Shown here: positions 9,765-18,108 of the stretch, piece by piece | Layout: the number at the start of each line of letters is the position of its first letter | Position numbering within the stretch: the first letter of the stretch is position 1 | Assembly (NCBI RefSeq): GCF_036227105.1 | Contig: NZ_CP109434.1 | Location: 687,001 to 751,000 of the forward strand | Direction of reading: 5' to 3' | Origin: Amycolatopsis sp. NBC_01488 | GTDB lineage: Bacteria; Actinomycetota; Actinomycetes; Mycobacteriales; Pseudonocardiaceae | Length of the DNA: 64,000 nt | Translations under genes and position numbers: made by a program | The notes under the pieces: generated by a model | Database searches by the model: none | Told to the model about the DNA's origin: nothing | The model's input: only the letters and a program-made list of their open reading frames with translations

Positions 9765-12175
9765 ACACTCTGCTCACGCAGGTCCCCCCGCTTCGCACCG
9801 TCCACCCCGCGGCCCGGCAGCTGCTCGACCAGGTCGCGGCCGAGCCGGCCGAGCCGCTGCGGCTCGCCGTCGTCGCCCCCGGCGGGTACGGCAAGAGCGT
9901 GCTGCTCGCCGCGCTCGACCGCTGCTACCGCGCGGCCGGCGTCGACGCCCTGCTCGTCGACGACGCCGATCGGCTGGCTCCCGACCAGCTCGAGGAGCTG
10001 CTCACCGGCGCCGACGGGCCGATCGTCGTCGCGCACCGGCCGGCCGCGGTCGCGTCGGGCTGGACACTGCTGCAGCTCGGCCCGCTCGGCGTCGAGGACG
10101 TCGCGCGGCTGATCTCGGCCGTGACGGGCTCACCCGCCGACCCGGCGGCCGCGGCCGAGCTGCACGCCCGCAGCGGCGGGGTGCCCCGGCTGGCCGAGCG
10201 CGAGCTGCTCGGACGGCTGGAGGACTTCCGGCCGGAGCTGGACGAGCTCGACGACGACGTCCTGCGCTACCTGATCGCGGCCGAAGCCGGGGCGGGGCGC
10301 AACCTCGACCTGCTGTGCGCGCTGCTGGACCGCGGCCCCGACCAGCTGCCCGCGATCGTCGACGCCGCCCGCACGACCGGGCTGCTCGGCCCGGACGACG
10401 CGCTGCTGCCGCTGGCCGCGGCCGCCGTCCGCGACTTCGGGCCGCCCGCGCGCCGGCTGACGACGGTGCAGCGGCTCGTCGAACTGCAGCTGGCGAACGG
10501 CCTTCCGGTACTCGACCTGGCGCGCTCGCTGCTCGGCACGGGCAGCGCCGGCACGTCCGCCGCGGCCGCGTTCGCCGCCGCGGCCGCCGAAGCCCTGCCG
10601 TCCGACGCGCGGCTGGCGACCCGGCTGTTCGAAGCCGCCGCCGAGGCCGGCGACCGTTCGTCCGCCGTCACGGCCGGCTGGGCGCGCGCGGCCGCGTTGT
10701 CCGGCGACCTCGACACGGCGCTGCGCCTCGGCGACGGGATGCTCGGCGCGGCCGACCCCGAAACCGGCGCGGCCGGCGCGGCGATCGCGGCCACCGTGCT
10801 GGCGCACCGCGGCGAGCTGGCCCGCAGCGCGGAGCTGTACCACTGGGCCGCCCGCACGGCCGACCCGGCGATTCCCGCGCCGGCCCCCGGCTGGCCCGGC
10901 GCCGACGCGTTCGCGGCGACGGCGCTGGTCGGCACGGGCGACCTCGACGGCGCCCGGCGGCTCCTCGACTCTCCCGCTCCCGGCGTCGCGCCGACGTTGT
11001 TCGCCGGCGCGGCCACCCGGATGGCCCGCGGCATCGCCGATTCGGTGTCCGGCTGCGCGACGGAGACGTTGTCGACGCTGCTCGGCGCGGCGGCGATGCT
11101 GGAGCCGGCACTGGGCGGCACGCTGCTGCCGGACAGCCCGGCGGCGCTGGCCGCGCTCGCCGCGGTGCACACCGGCGAGCTGGCGCTGGCGGAGTCGGTG
11201 CTGACCCGCGCCCTCGACGGCGGGATCGGCGGCGACCTGCTGGCGGTGCGGCACCGCCTGCTGCTGGGCTGGGTCGCGATGACGGCGGGCGACCTCGCGA
11301 AGGCGGCCGAGCACCGCGACGCCGTGGCCGGCCAGTCGTTGGAAGCACGCGACGAGTTGTTCTTCGCGACGCTGGAACTCGGGCTGGCCCGCCGCGCCAG
11401 CGACCTGGTCGGCTTGCAGCGGTCGTGGAACCGCGCGTACCAGGCGTCGATGCGGCAGCAGACGGACCTGTTCACGCTGCTGCCGCTGGGCGAGCTGGCG
11501 ATCGCGGCGGCCCGCACCGGCGCGTTCGCGAAGATCTCGGGCCAGCTGGAACGCGCCCACAGCCTGCTGGGCCGCCTCGGCGAGCCTCCACTGTGGACGG
11601 TCTCCCTGGTCTGGCACGAGCTGCACGCGGCGATCACGCTGGAGGACGCGGAAGCGGCGAAGGCGCACCTGGCGACGTTGACGAGCCACGCCCACTGCGG
11701 CCGCCACCCGGCGGCCCTGGCAACGGCGGCCCAGTGCTGGCTCTCGGTCCTGAGCGGCACATTCGCCCCGGACGCGATAGCCACGGCGGCGGCCGAGATG
11801 CACGACCTGGGCCTCTGCTGGGACGCGGCCCGCCTGGCCGGCCAGGCGGCGATCCGCACATCCGACCGCAAGGCGATGGTCCAACTCCTGGAGGCGGCCC
11901 GCCAGTTCCAGGGCACGGCGGCCCGCCGAGAGCCGGGAACAACCGAACCCGCGGCGGCGGGCACCGGCCTGGCGGCGCTGAGCGAGCGCGAGCTGGAGGT
12001 GGCCCGGCTCGTCGTCGAGGGACTGACGTACAAGCAGGCGGGGTCCAAGCTGTTCATCTCCGGGAAGACGGTGGAGCACCACATGGCCCGGATCAGGGGA
12101 AAGCTCGGGGCGGCGGACCGGCGGGAGCTGCTCGCGACGCTGCGCGAGCTGCTCTCCCGCCCGGACGCCTCCTGA
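9761..12175 (+). CDS. ATPase-LuxR transcriptional regulator, IniR-like
   Basis: The product has 804 residues. A Walker A APGGYGKSVLL lies near residue 43 and a Walker B-like LLVDDADRL near 68, followed by a long helical (TPR-like) region. The C-terminal LuxR HTH lies at about 735-795 (LSERELEVARLVVEGLTYKQ, then SGKTVEHHMARIRGKLG). This is the STAND/LAL regulator layout. Its neighbourhood matches mycobacterial Rv0339c/IniR, which as I recall lies beside iniBAC and activates it, so the divergent iniB promoter is the obvious target. The TTG start at 9761 overlaps the upstream stop. Confidence 0.82.
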   Translation: MNTLLTQVPPLRTVHPAARQLLDQVAAEPAEPLRLAVVAPGGYGKSVLLAALDRCYRAAGVDALLVDDADRLAPDQLEELLTGADGPIVVAHRPAAVASGWTLLQLGPLGVEDVARLISAVTGSPADPAAAAELHARSGGVPRLAERELLGRLEDFRPELDELDDDVLRYLIAAEAGAGRNLDLLCALLDRGPDQLPAIVDAARTTGLLGPDDALLPLAAAAVRDFGPPARRLTTVQRLVELQLANGLPVLDLARSLLGTGSAGTSAAAAFAAAAAEALPSDARLATRLFEAAAEAGDRSSAVTAGWARAAALSGDLDTALRLGDGMLGAADPETGAAGAAIAATVLAHRGELARSAELYHWAARTADPAIPAPAPGWPGADAFAATALVGTGDLDGARRLLDSPAPGVAPTLFAGAATRMARGIADSVSGCATETLSTLLGAAAMLEPALGGTLLPDSPAALAALAAVHTGELALAESVLTRALDGGIGGDLLAVRHRLLLGWVAMTAGDLAKAAEHRDAVAGQSLEARDELFFATLELGLARRASDLVGLQRSWNRAYQASMRQQTDLFTLLPLGELAIAAARTGAFAKISGQLERAHSLLGRLGEPPLWTVSLVWHELHAAITLEDAEAAKAHLATLTSHAHCGRHPAALATAAQCWLSVLSGTFAPDAIATAAAEMHDLGLCWDAARLAGQAAIRTSDRKAMVQLLEAARQFQGTAARREPGTTEPAAAGTGLAALSERELEVARLVVEGLTYKQAGSKLFISGKTVEHHMARIRGKLGAADRRELLATLRELLSRPDAS

Positions 12176-12234
12176 GCGACACCCTCCGGCAGCCTGGATA
12201 GCCCCACAAGGCAGCCCCCACCCTCCCTGGGGGG

Positions 12235-12266
12235 CGGCCCCGCTTCCAGCGTATCGGGAGGGGCCG
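12235..12266. terminator. Weak hairpin downstream of the LuxR gene
   Basis: CGGCCCC (12235-12241) pairs with GGGGCCG (12260-12266). It is short, but it stands between convergent genes just ahead of two stronger hairpins. Confidence 0.4.
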
Positions 12267-12299
12267 ACAAAACCCGCCTGCGAGCGCGACTGGACTCGG

Positions 12300-12331
12300 G
12301 TTGTCCACATCACGGCTGGCGTGTGGACAAC
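12300..12331. repeat. 10-bp hairpin formed by two inverted DnaA-box-like sequences
   Basis: TTGTCCACA at 12301-12309 and its reverse complement at 12322-12330 form a perfect inverted repeat (stem 10 bp, loop 12 nt). TTGTCCACA is the usual actinobacterial DnaA box. Here it may be a genuine DnaA-binding pair or simply part of a transcription terminator. Confidence 0.6.
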
Positions 12332-12372
12332 CACCCCAAGGTGGCCGATACGTCGATGACCACCCTGGGGTG
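12332..12372. terminator. 13-bp imperfect hairpin between convergent genes
   Basis: 12332-12344 pairs with 12360-12372 with one mismatch. It lies between the LuxR gene and the end of the beta-helix gene and is a likely bidirectional terminator. Confidence 0.6.
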
Positions 12373-12386
12373 CAAGGGAATCCGGG

Positions 12387-15023
12387 TCAGGCCGCCGCTG
12401 TCGTCGCGGTGAACGTCGCCGCCGGGCCTGTTCCTGTCGCCGTCACCGCTGCCACCGTGAACGTGTACGCCGTCGCTGGTTTCAGGTTGTCCACCACCCT
12501 CGTCATGCCCTTGATCGTCGGCTGGGTGACCAGGGCGTCGCGGCCCTCAACCGGGATCGTGCGGCCGTCGGACACCGTGATCACGTAGCCCAGCACCGGG
12601 GTGTCGCCCGCGGCCGCCGGTGGGTTCCAGCGGATCGAAGCCGCCGTCGCGCTCGGCAGCGCCCTCGCGCTCGTCGGGACGCCAGGCAGCACGCCCGGCT
12701 TCGGGTCCGGGGTCACCGGGGCCGCCGCCAGGGACGGCTCACTCGTGCCGTACGCGTTGCGCGCCGCGACCGTCACCGTGTACGCCGTCCCGTCCGTCAG
12801 GCCCGGCATCTCCGCGTACGCGCGCTTCGCGAAGTCGGCCGCGGACACCGTCGCGGACTTCGTTTGACCGCCGCCCGTTGCCGTCACCACGTAGTCCGTC
12901 ACCGGGGCGTTGTTGAACGCGAACGTCGGGTTCCACGTCGCGTACAGCTTTCCCGAAACCGCGAACGTGCCGACCCGCGACGGCGCTTCGGCCGGCGCCG
13001 GGCCGCCGACCCGGCGCGTGAGGAGGCCGCGGTAGGCCGGCTCGAGGCCCGCGCCCGCGACGATCGCCGCCGGGGCGTCGGCCGGGTTTCCCAGCAGCTT
13101 GTTGCCGCGCAGGATCGCGCCCTTGTCGACCTTGTCGCGGTCGCCCTGCTCCCAGTAGTTGTCCTCGGTCAGCGTCGGGTCGTTGTTGCCGAGGTTGTCG
13201 CGGTAGTCGACGTGGACCGTGCCGACGTTGGCGTACGCCATGCGGTACAGGACGTTGCCGCGGATCGTCTCGTACGTGTTGCCGTTGTCGGTGTAGACGC
13301 CCTTGCCCAGCCCCCACTGGTCGTGGATCACGTTGCCGGTGACCTTCTCGCCGTCGTCGAGGGAGCTGCCGGTGATGCCCTGCGTGTAGACGCCGCCACC
13401 GTCGTCGAGCATCAGCATGTAGTCGAAGATCAGGTTGTCCGAGACGGTGTTGTCGTGCGACAGGTTCGGCGTCGCCGGCTGCTTGATCTTGTCGGGCCAG
13501 CCGCCCCAGCCGAGGGAGATCGCCGAGTAGCCGACGTGGTCGATCTGGTTGTGGGAGACGGTGTTCCGCACGGTGTAGCCGTCGACGATCGGGACGCCAC
13601 CGTGGAACTCGCGCGGCAGGCCGTAGAGGTGGTTGTCGGTCACCGTGACGTCGCGCACGACGTCGGCGTCGGTGTCCGTGGTCGGCTTGTCGACTCCGCC
13701 GACCTGCACGCCGTTGCCGGAGATGTCGGTGAAGACGTCGCCGCGCACCTGGGATTCCTTGGTGCCGTCGACGAGATCGAGCCCGGCGCCGCCGAGGTGC
13801 GCGAACACGCTGTCGCTGAACTCGACGCGTTGGCCGTGGGAAACGGAGACGTTCGCGGGTTCCCGCGTCCACGAGGCGTACGGGCAGGTGCCGCCGGGCA
13901 CGAACTGGCACAGGCCTTCCACGGCCCAGCCGTTCGCGCCGGTGATCGTGTAGCCCGCCTGGATTTCGGAGAAGCCCTCCGGCGACGACGGCGTCAACCA
14001 CGTCGCGTACGAGTAGCGCACCCCGCGGAAGGCGACGTCGTGGATCGGCGCGTCGGCCGTGCCCCGCGCGTCGACGAGCTTTTCCAGCACCGGCACCTCG
14101 ACGTCGGCGCGGCGCAGATCCTGGCCCGGCTTCGGCAGGTAGTAGACGAGGTGGGCGGACCGGTCGAGGTACCACTCGCCGGGCGTGTCGAGCAGCTCGA
14201 AAGCGTTTTCCGCGTAGGTCGGGTGCCGCCCGTTGGTGAGGTCGGCCGGGCCGACCATGTTCACGCTGCGGCCGGGGATGTCCGGGAACAGCACGCGTTT
14301 GGTCGAGTTGTCCCAGCACGGCTGGGCCATCGTGATCGTCGTTCCCTCGGCCGCGGCGAGCGGGCACCGCGGCTCGGTCCACTGGCCGAGGCCGTCGCGC
14401 TGGATGTTCCACAGCGCTTCGCCCGCGGTGTAGACGAACTCGATGTCCTTCGGATTTCTCCAGTGCGCCAAGGTGTCCGCGCTCGCGGTGTACCCGGTGG
14501 CGGTGGCCTTGACCGTCACTGGCAGCGGGCCGCGGGCACGTTGTTCGCGCACGCCGTCGACGTAGAGCTGCCGCGAGTTGTCCAGCCCCGCGGGCGCGGG
14601 CGCGGCGAACAACCCGGCACGGCCCGGGACCGGCCGCCAGCCGGTGACGCGCACACCGCCGTTCAGCTCGGTGTCGCCGCTGCCCTGCCAGATGACGCGG
14701 TGGCCGTTGCCGCCGGAGTCGCGCGCGTCGAGGCGCAGCGGCTGGTCGAGGCGGAACACCCCGGGCGCGAGGTGCACGGTGAGATCGCGGGTGAGGTGCG
14801 GCGCCCGTTGCCGCACGAGGTCACGCGCCTTGTCCAGGGTTCGCACGGGCTGGTGCGCGGTCCCCGGAGCACGGTCGGAGCCGGCGGGCGAGACGTAGAC
14901 GTCCCGGCTCCCGGAATCCGGATCGGCCGCGGCCGCCGGGCCGGTCGTGGCGAGCAGCGCGCCCACCCCCAGGAGAACGGTCGCCACGGTGCGGCGCCGC
15001 TTCGAGCCCCACTTGGTCAGCAT
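12387..15023 (-). CDS. Secreted right-handed parallel beta-helix protein with two C-terminal FN3 domains
   Basis: The product has 878 residues from the ATG at 15023. A signal peptide (KRRRTVATVLLGVGALLATT, cleavage near AAAADP) directs export. DVYVSPAGSDRAPG opens a pectin-lyase-like beta-helix, with a DUF1565-like start and recurrent turns such as GNGVQVGG and NHLYGLP. Two fibronectin type III domains follow (about 690-780 and 785-878). Such proteins are usually polysaccharide lyases or hydrolases; the substrate is not evident. The start is uncertain because no ribosome site is visible close to it. Confidence 0.82.
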   Translation of the reverse strand: MLTKWGSKRRRTVATVLLGVGALLATTGPAAAADPDSGSRDVYVSPAGSDRAPGTAHQPVRTLDKARDLVRQRAPHLTRDLTVHLAPGVFRLDQPLRLDARDSGGNGHRVIWQGSGDTELNGGVRVTGWRPVPGRAGLFAAPAPAGLDNSRQLYVDGVREQRARGPLPVTVKATATGYTASADTLAHWRNPKDIEFVYTAGEALWNIQRDGLGQWTEPRCPLAAAEGTTITMAQPCWDNSTKRVLFPDIPGRSVNMVGPADLTNGRHPTYAENAFELLDTPGEWYLDRSAHLVYYLPKPGQDLRRADVEVPVLEKLVDARGTADAPIHDVAFRGVRYSYATWLTPSSPEGFSEIQAGYTITGANGWAVEGLCQFVPGGTCPYASWTREPANVSVSHGQRVEFSDSVFAHLGGAGLDLVDGTKESQVRGDVFTDISGNGVQVGGVDKPTTDTDADVVRDVTVTDNHLYGLPREFHGGVPIVDGYTVRNTVSHNQIDHVGYSAISLGWGGWPDKIKQPATPNLSHDNTVSDNLIFDYMLMLDDGGGVYTQGITGSSLDDGEKVTGNVIHDQWGLGKGVYTDNGNTYETIRGNVLYRMAYANVGTVHVDYRDNLGNNDPTLTEDNYWEQGDRDKVDKGAILRGNKLLGNPADAPAAIVAGAGLEPAYRGLLTRRVGGPAPAEAPSRVGTFAVSGKLYATWNPTFAFNNAPVTDYVVTATGGGQTKSATVSAADFAKRAYAEMPGLTDGTAYTVTVAARNAYGTSEPSLAAAPVTPDPKPGVLPGVPTSARALPSATAASIRWNPPAAAGDTPVLGYVITVSDGRTIPVEGRDALVTQPTIKGMTRVVDNLKPATAYTFTVAAVTATGTGPAATFTATTAAA

Positions 15024-15122
15024 GGAGGAAACATAGGATCTCTTGGCGGCACTGTCGACAACTTCCCGCTCATCGGGGCACGTTGTCACCTATTCATCGG
15101 ATGGGTGACCGGTCTTGTCCCG

Positions 15123-15866
15123 TCAGTCGCGGCTGGGACCGAACCGCTCCGTGCGAATGCGGTGCGGGTCGTGGCCGAGGGCGACCAGGATGTCCGCCGC
15201 CGTTTCGACGAAGCCGGTCGGGCCGCAGATGAACGACGCTGCGCCGAACTCCGCCGGCCAGCCCGCCGTGTTGAGCGTGGCCACGTCGATGCGGCGCGGG
15301 ATGCCCGGACGGCCTTCGGGCAGCTCGCGCGTGTACACGTACGTGACGTCCAGGCCCGCCACCGGCGTGCGCAGCTCGTCCGCGTAGTACAGCTCGGCCG
15401 GGGTGCGCAGCGAGTAGATCAGCTTGAACGGCGTGCGGACGCCCGCCGCGCGGCGGGCGCGGATCATCGCCATCAGCGGCACGATGCCCGAGCCGCCCGC
15501 GATCAGCAGGACCGGTTCCGGGGCCTCCGGGCGCCAGACGAACCAGCCGCCCACCGGGCCGCGGATCTCCACCGGGTCGCCGATCGCGTACGGCCCGGTG
15601 AGGTGCTCGGACACCTCGCCGTCGGCGACGCGCTGGACGGTCAGCTCCACGCGATCGCCGTTGGCGGGCGCGGCGAGCGAGTAGCTGCGCTGCGCGCGGT
15701 AGCCGTCGGCCGCGGTGAGCCGGACATCGACGTGCTGCCCCGCCAGGTGACCCGGCCAGCCGGGCAGATCGAAGACGAGCGTGCGGGCGGTCGGCGTCTC
15801 GTCGCGGAATTCGGCCAGGCGGGCGACCCGCCAGGCTAGTCGCCCTGATACCGCTGTTCCCGCCAT
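15123..15866 (-). CDS. Ferredoxin-reductase-like FAD/NAD(P)H oxidoreductase
   Basis: The product has 247 residues. The FAD-binding motif RSYSLAAPANGDRVEL (about 60) and the NAD(P) motif LLIAGGSGIVPLMAM (about 121) define the FNR fold, ending in FICGPTGFVE. No iron-sulphur domain is present. The ATG at 15866 lies 31 bases inside the upstream molybdopterin oxidoreductase gene, so the two are co-translated. It probably supplies electrons to, or takes them from, that molybdoenzyme. Confidence 0.88.
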   Translation of the reverse strand: MAGTAVSGRLAWRVARLAEFRDETPTARTLVFDLPGWPGHLAGQHVDVRLTAADGYRAQRSYSLAAPANGDRVELTVQRVADGEVSEHLTGPYAIGDPVEIRGPVGGWFVWRPEAPEPVLLIAGGSGIVPLMAMIRARRAAGVRTPFKLIYSLRTPAELYYADELRTPVAGLDVTYVYTRELPEGRPGIPRRIDVATLNTAGWPAEFGAASFICGPTGFVETAADILVALGHDPHRIRTERFGPSRD

Positions 15867-16435
15867 GGATCCCCGTAGTCGTGGTAGCCGACGTTCTCCC
15901 AGAAGCCGGGCTCGTCCCGGGTCTTCAGCTCGAGCCCGCGCACCCACTTCGCGGACTTCCAGAAGTACAGGTGCGGCACCAGCAGCCGCGCCGGGCCGCC
16001 GTGCTCGGGGGTGAGCGGTTTGCCGCCGTACTCGTAGGCGATCCAGGCCTGGCCGTCGAGGAGGTCGGCGAGCGGCAGGTTCGTGGTGTAGCCGCCGTAG
16101 GAGTGGACCATGACGTAGTCGGCGGCCGTGTCGAGCCCGCCGACCAGCGTGTCCACCGCGACGCCGCGCCAGCGAGTGTCCAATTTGGACCACTGGGTGA
16201 CGCAGTGGATGTCCACAGTGAACTTCTCGCTGGGCAGGGCCATCAGCTCGGCCCAGCTCCAGGCGTGCTTCTCGCCGGTCTCGGTGGTGACCGTGAACTC
16301 CCACGTTTCGGTGCGCACGCGCGGAGTCGGGCCGGCCGACAGCACGGGGAAGTCCTCGGCCAGGTACTGCCCGGGTGGCAGGCGCGGGTTGCCGCTGCGG
16401 GCCCGGCCTCGGAAACCCGGTGTCACGACGCCCAT
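15836..16435 (-). CDS. Molybdopterin-dependent oxidoreductase (sulfite-oxidase fold)
   Basis: The product has 199 residues. The catalytic Cys lies in VDIHCVTQWSKLDTRWRGV, which coordinates Mo in the SUOX/YedY family, and further family motifs are VMVHSYGGYTTNLPL and EYGGKPLTPEHGGPARLLVP. No Tat signal is visible, so it is probably cytoplasmic, unlike MsrP. The ribosome site GGAGG precedes the ATG at 16435. It is paired with the FNR-type reductase downstream, a common actinobacterial couple whose substrate is unsettled. Confidence 0.88.
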   Translation of the reverse strand: MGVVTPGFRGRARSGNPRLPPGQYLAEDFPVLSAGPTPRVRTETWEFTVTTETGEKHAWSWAELMALPSEKFTVDIHCVTQWSKLDTRWRGVAVDTLVGGLDTAADYVMVHSYGGYTTNLPLADLLDGQAWIAYEYGGKPLTPEHGGPARLLVPHLYFWKSAKWVRGLELKTRDEPGFWENVGYHDYGDPWREQRYQGD

Positions 16436-16464
16436 CGCGGCCCTCCTTCCCGGTCGGCCCGAGC

Positions 16465-17076
16465 CTACGCCCGGACGCGCAGCCCGAGCGACGTGACGAG
16501 CACCGCAGCCTGTTCGGGTGACACGATCGCCCCGGCCAGCTCGGCGTTCACCGGGTCGAGCGCCGAGAGGTCGCTGCCGCGCAGCTCGGCGCGGGAGAGC
16601 TTGACGGCGTGCAGCGACGCCGCCGACAGGTCGACGTCGGCGAACACGGCGTCGGCGCAGTTCGCCCCGGTGAGGTCGGCCTCCCGCATCCGCACCCCGT
16701 GGAAGGCGACCGACCGCAGGTCGGCACCCGCGAGCCCGGCGAACGACCAGTCGCCGCCGGTGACCCGCAGCGGCCGCAGCTCGCACTCACTGAACGTGGC
16801 ACCGACGAGCTTGCACCCGGTGAACTCGGCGTCGAAGAAGTTGCAGCGTTTGAAGGAGCAGCCGGTGAACGCCGAGTCCGTGTGCCGCGACGCGTTGAAG
16901 CGCACGTTGCCGAACACGCAGTCGGTGAAGACCGAGTTGCGCGTCTCCGCCTCCGAGAAGTCCACCTCGCGGAACTCGCACCGCACGTAGTGCCGTCCGG
17001 TGATCTCCTCTCCGTACCAGTCGTCGCGGATGAACCGCTGTTCTTCGACGGGGTGATCTTGGGTGGCATCGGACAC
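16465..17076 (-). CDS. Pentapeptide-repeat protein
   Basis: The product has 203 residues built of A(D/N)LXX-type pentapeptides (CEFREVDFSEAETRNSVF, FDAEFTGCKLVGATF and others), which fold as a right-handed quadrilateral beta-helix. It resembles the McbG/Qnr group that mimics DNA and protects gyrase, but many members have no known function. There is no signal peptide. It is a single gene, divergent from the short ocd remnant. Confidence 0.85.
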   Translation of the reverse strand: MSDATQDHPVEEQRFIRDDWYGEEITGRHYVRCEFREVDFSEAETRNSVFTDCVFGNVRFNASRHTDSAFTGCSFKRCNFFDAEFTGCKLVGATFSECELRPLRVTGGDWSFAGLAGADLRSVAFHGVRMREADLTGANCADAVFADVDLSAASLHAVKLSRAELRGSDLSALDPVNAELAGAIVSPEQAAVLVTSLGLRVRA

Positions 17077-17120
17077 CCCGTCAGGCTAGCGGCAGCTCCC
17101 CGACTCCGAAGGGCCCGCGC

Positions 17121-17204
17121 ATGCTCGACGCCGACGCCGTCCGGGCGGCCGTGCCCATGCCCGCTGCCATCGACGTTGTGCGGCAGGCGTTCGTCGGTCT
17201 CGCG
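17121..17204 (+). pseudogene. Ornithine cyclodeaminase family, N-terminal stub
   Basis: Only about 28 residues remain (MLDADAVRAAVPMPAAIDVV and a few more), matching the N-terminus of ornithine cyclodeaminase/mu-crystallin proteins. The sequence then changes abruptly near 17204 into repetitive intergenic DNA and the catalytic parts are missing. Confidence 0.6.
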
Positions 17205-17608
17205 GTGCAGGATTGGGCTGTGCGGGGTTGCTGGGTGATACCGGACCGCGTTGACGGTGGCGAACGGACGACACGCGTGCCTGGATGGACGACACAGGTC
17301 CGCCGTGCGCGGCACCGCGTCCGCCATGCCGCGGCACGTGCCCCGAACTCGCGTGATCGGGAGCGGGACCCGCGTGATTGAGGACGGAACTCGCGTGATC
17401 GGGGGCGGAACTCGTGTGCGGGCGGGCTCCGCTCGTGACTGGGCGGGCATCGGGCGTGATTGGTGGGGCATCTCGTGGGGCTGGGTAGGTGTTGTGCGAG
17501 ATTGGGGGTGGCGACTTTGCGTGCGGGAGGGGCGGCAGAGAGCAACGGGAGCCGCCGAACGGCGCAATCTCGGGTGGGAGCGTTTGATCGGTCACCCAAT
17601 CCGGGAAT
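17205..17608. repeat. Repeat-rich non-coding stretch with four 21-bp tandem units
   Basis: Units of 21 bp start at 17346, 17367, 17388 and 17409 and share the core ACTCGCGTGATCGG with changes. Ahead of them GGACGACAC is repeated at about 17265 and 17288. No gene is supported here; the open frames are artefacts of the repeats. The stretch has replaced most of an ocd gene. Confidence 0.7.
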
Positions 17609-17617
17609 TTGCCGGAC

Positions 17618-17911
17618 ATGTCTCCTTGGCGAACCACCACCAGACGGAACACGGCCGTGCGGGTCATCACGGCGATCGGCGCGATCTTCGCGGGGATCGA
17701 AGTCCTTTACATGATCATGGTGCTCGCCGGTGCCAACGCCGGCAACGCCTTCTTCATCTTCATCAAGTCACTGGCTGTCCCTCTGGCGTTGTTCTGGCCG
17801 GGGCTGTTCAACGTGAGCAACGGCAGCCTGCAGGTGATCCTCGACTTCGGCCTGGCCGCGGTGTTCTGGCTGGTCGTCACCGGCATCATCGCCCGCTTCG
17901 CGGGTCGGTGA
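17618..17911 (+). CDS. Small integral membrane protein, unknown function
   Basis: The product has 97 residues from the ATG at 17618 (an in-frame TTG lies at 17609). After a basic N-terminus come three hydrophobic helices: AVRVITAIGAIFAGIEVLYM, the helix around FFIFIKSLAVPLALFWPG, and a last one in GLAAVFWLVVTGIIARFAG. I do not recognise a characterised family. Two hairpins immediately downstream suggest monocistronic transcription. Confidence 0.75.
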   Translation: MSPWRTTTRRNTAVRVITAIGAIFAGIEVLYMIMVLAGANAGNAFFIFIKSLAVPLALFWPGLFNVSNGSLQVILDFGLAAVFWLVVTGIIARFAGR

Positions 17912-17978
17912 CCGGCGGCGGTCACCGCCTTCGGACTGCCACCTGCCGTCATCGCCCCCTCCGGTGGCGGCAGGTGGC
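17910..17978 (+). terminator. Tandem hairpins after the small membrane gene
   Basis: CGGTGACC/GGTCACCG straddles the stop codon. Then GCCACCTGCCG (17938-17948) pairs perfectly with 17968-17978 (11-bp stem). The second is the better terminator candidate; no T-run follows. Confidence 0.6.
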
Positions 17979-18108
17979 TCACCACTGCTCGACGGGTCAC
18001 GGCGAGTCGGTCGTGTCCTGAGGAAGCCCGGCGTTGCGGCCGCGTGAGAATCGCCGCTTTTGCGTGACCTGCTGTCGGCAGGCTCCCCCCTTCAGCGACA
18101 CTGGACGG

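Noticed and set aside
12864..15839. A 991-codon open frame on the plus strand antisense to the beta-helix protein
   Set aside because: It has Arg/Val-rich low-information composition, no ribosome site and no domain; it is a GC-skew shadow of the minus-strand gene.
17205..17608. Tandem 21-bp units considered as a CRISPR array
   Set aside because: The units are contiguous without spacers, imperfect, and no cas genes are present.
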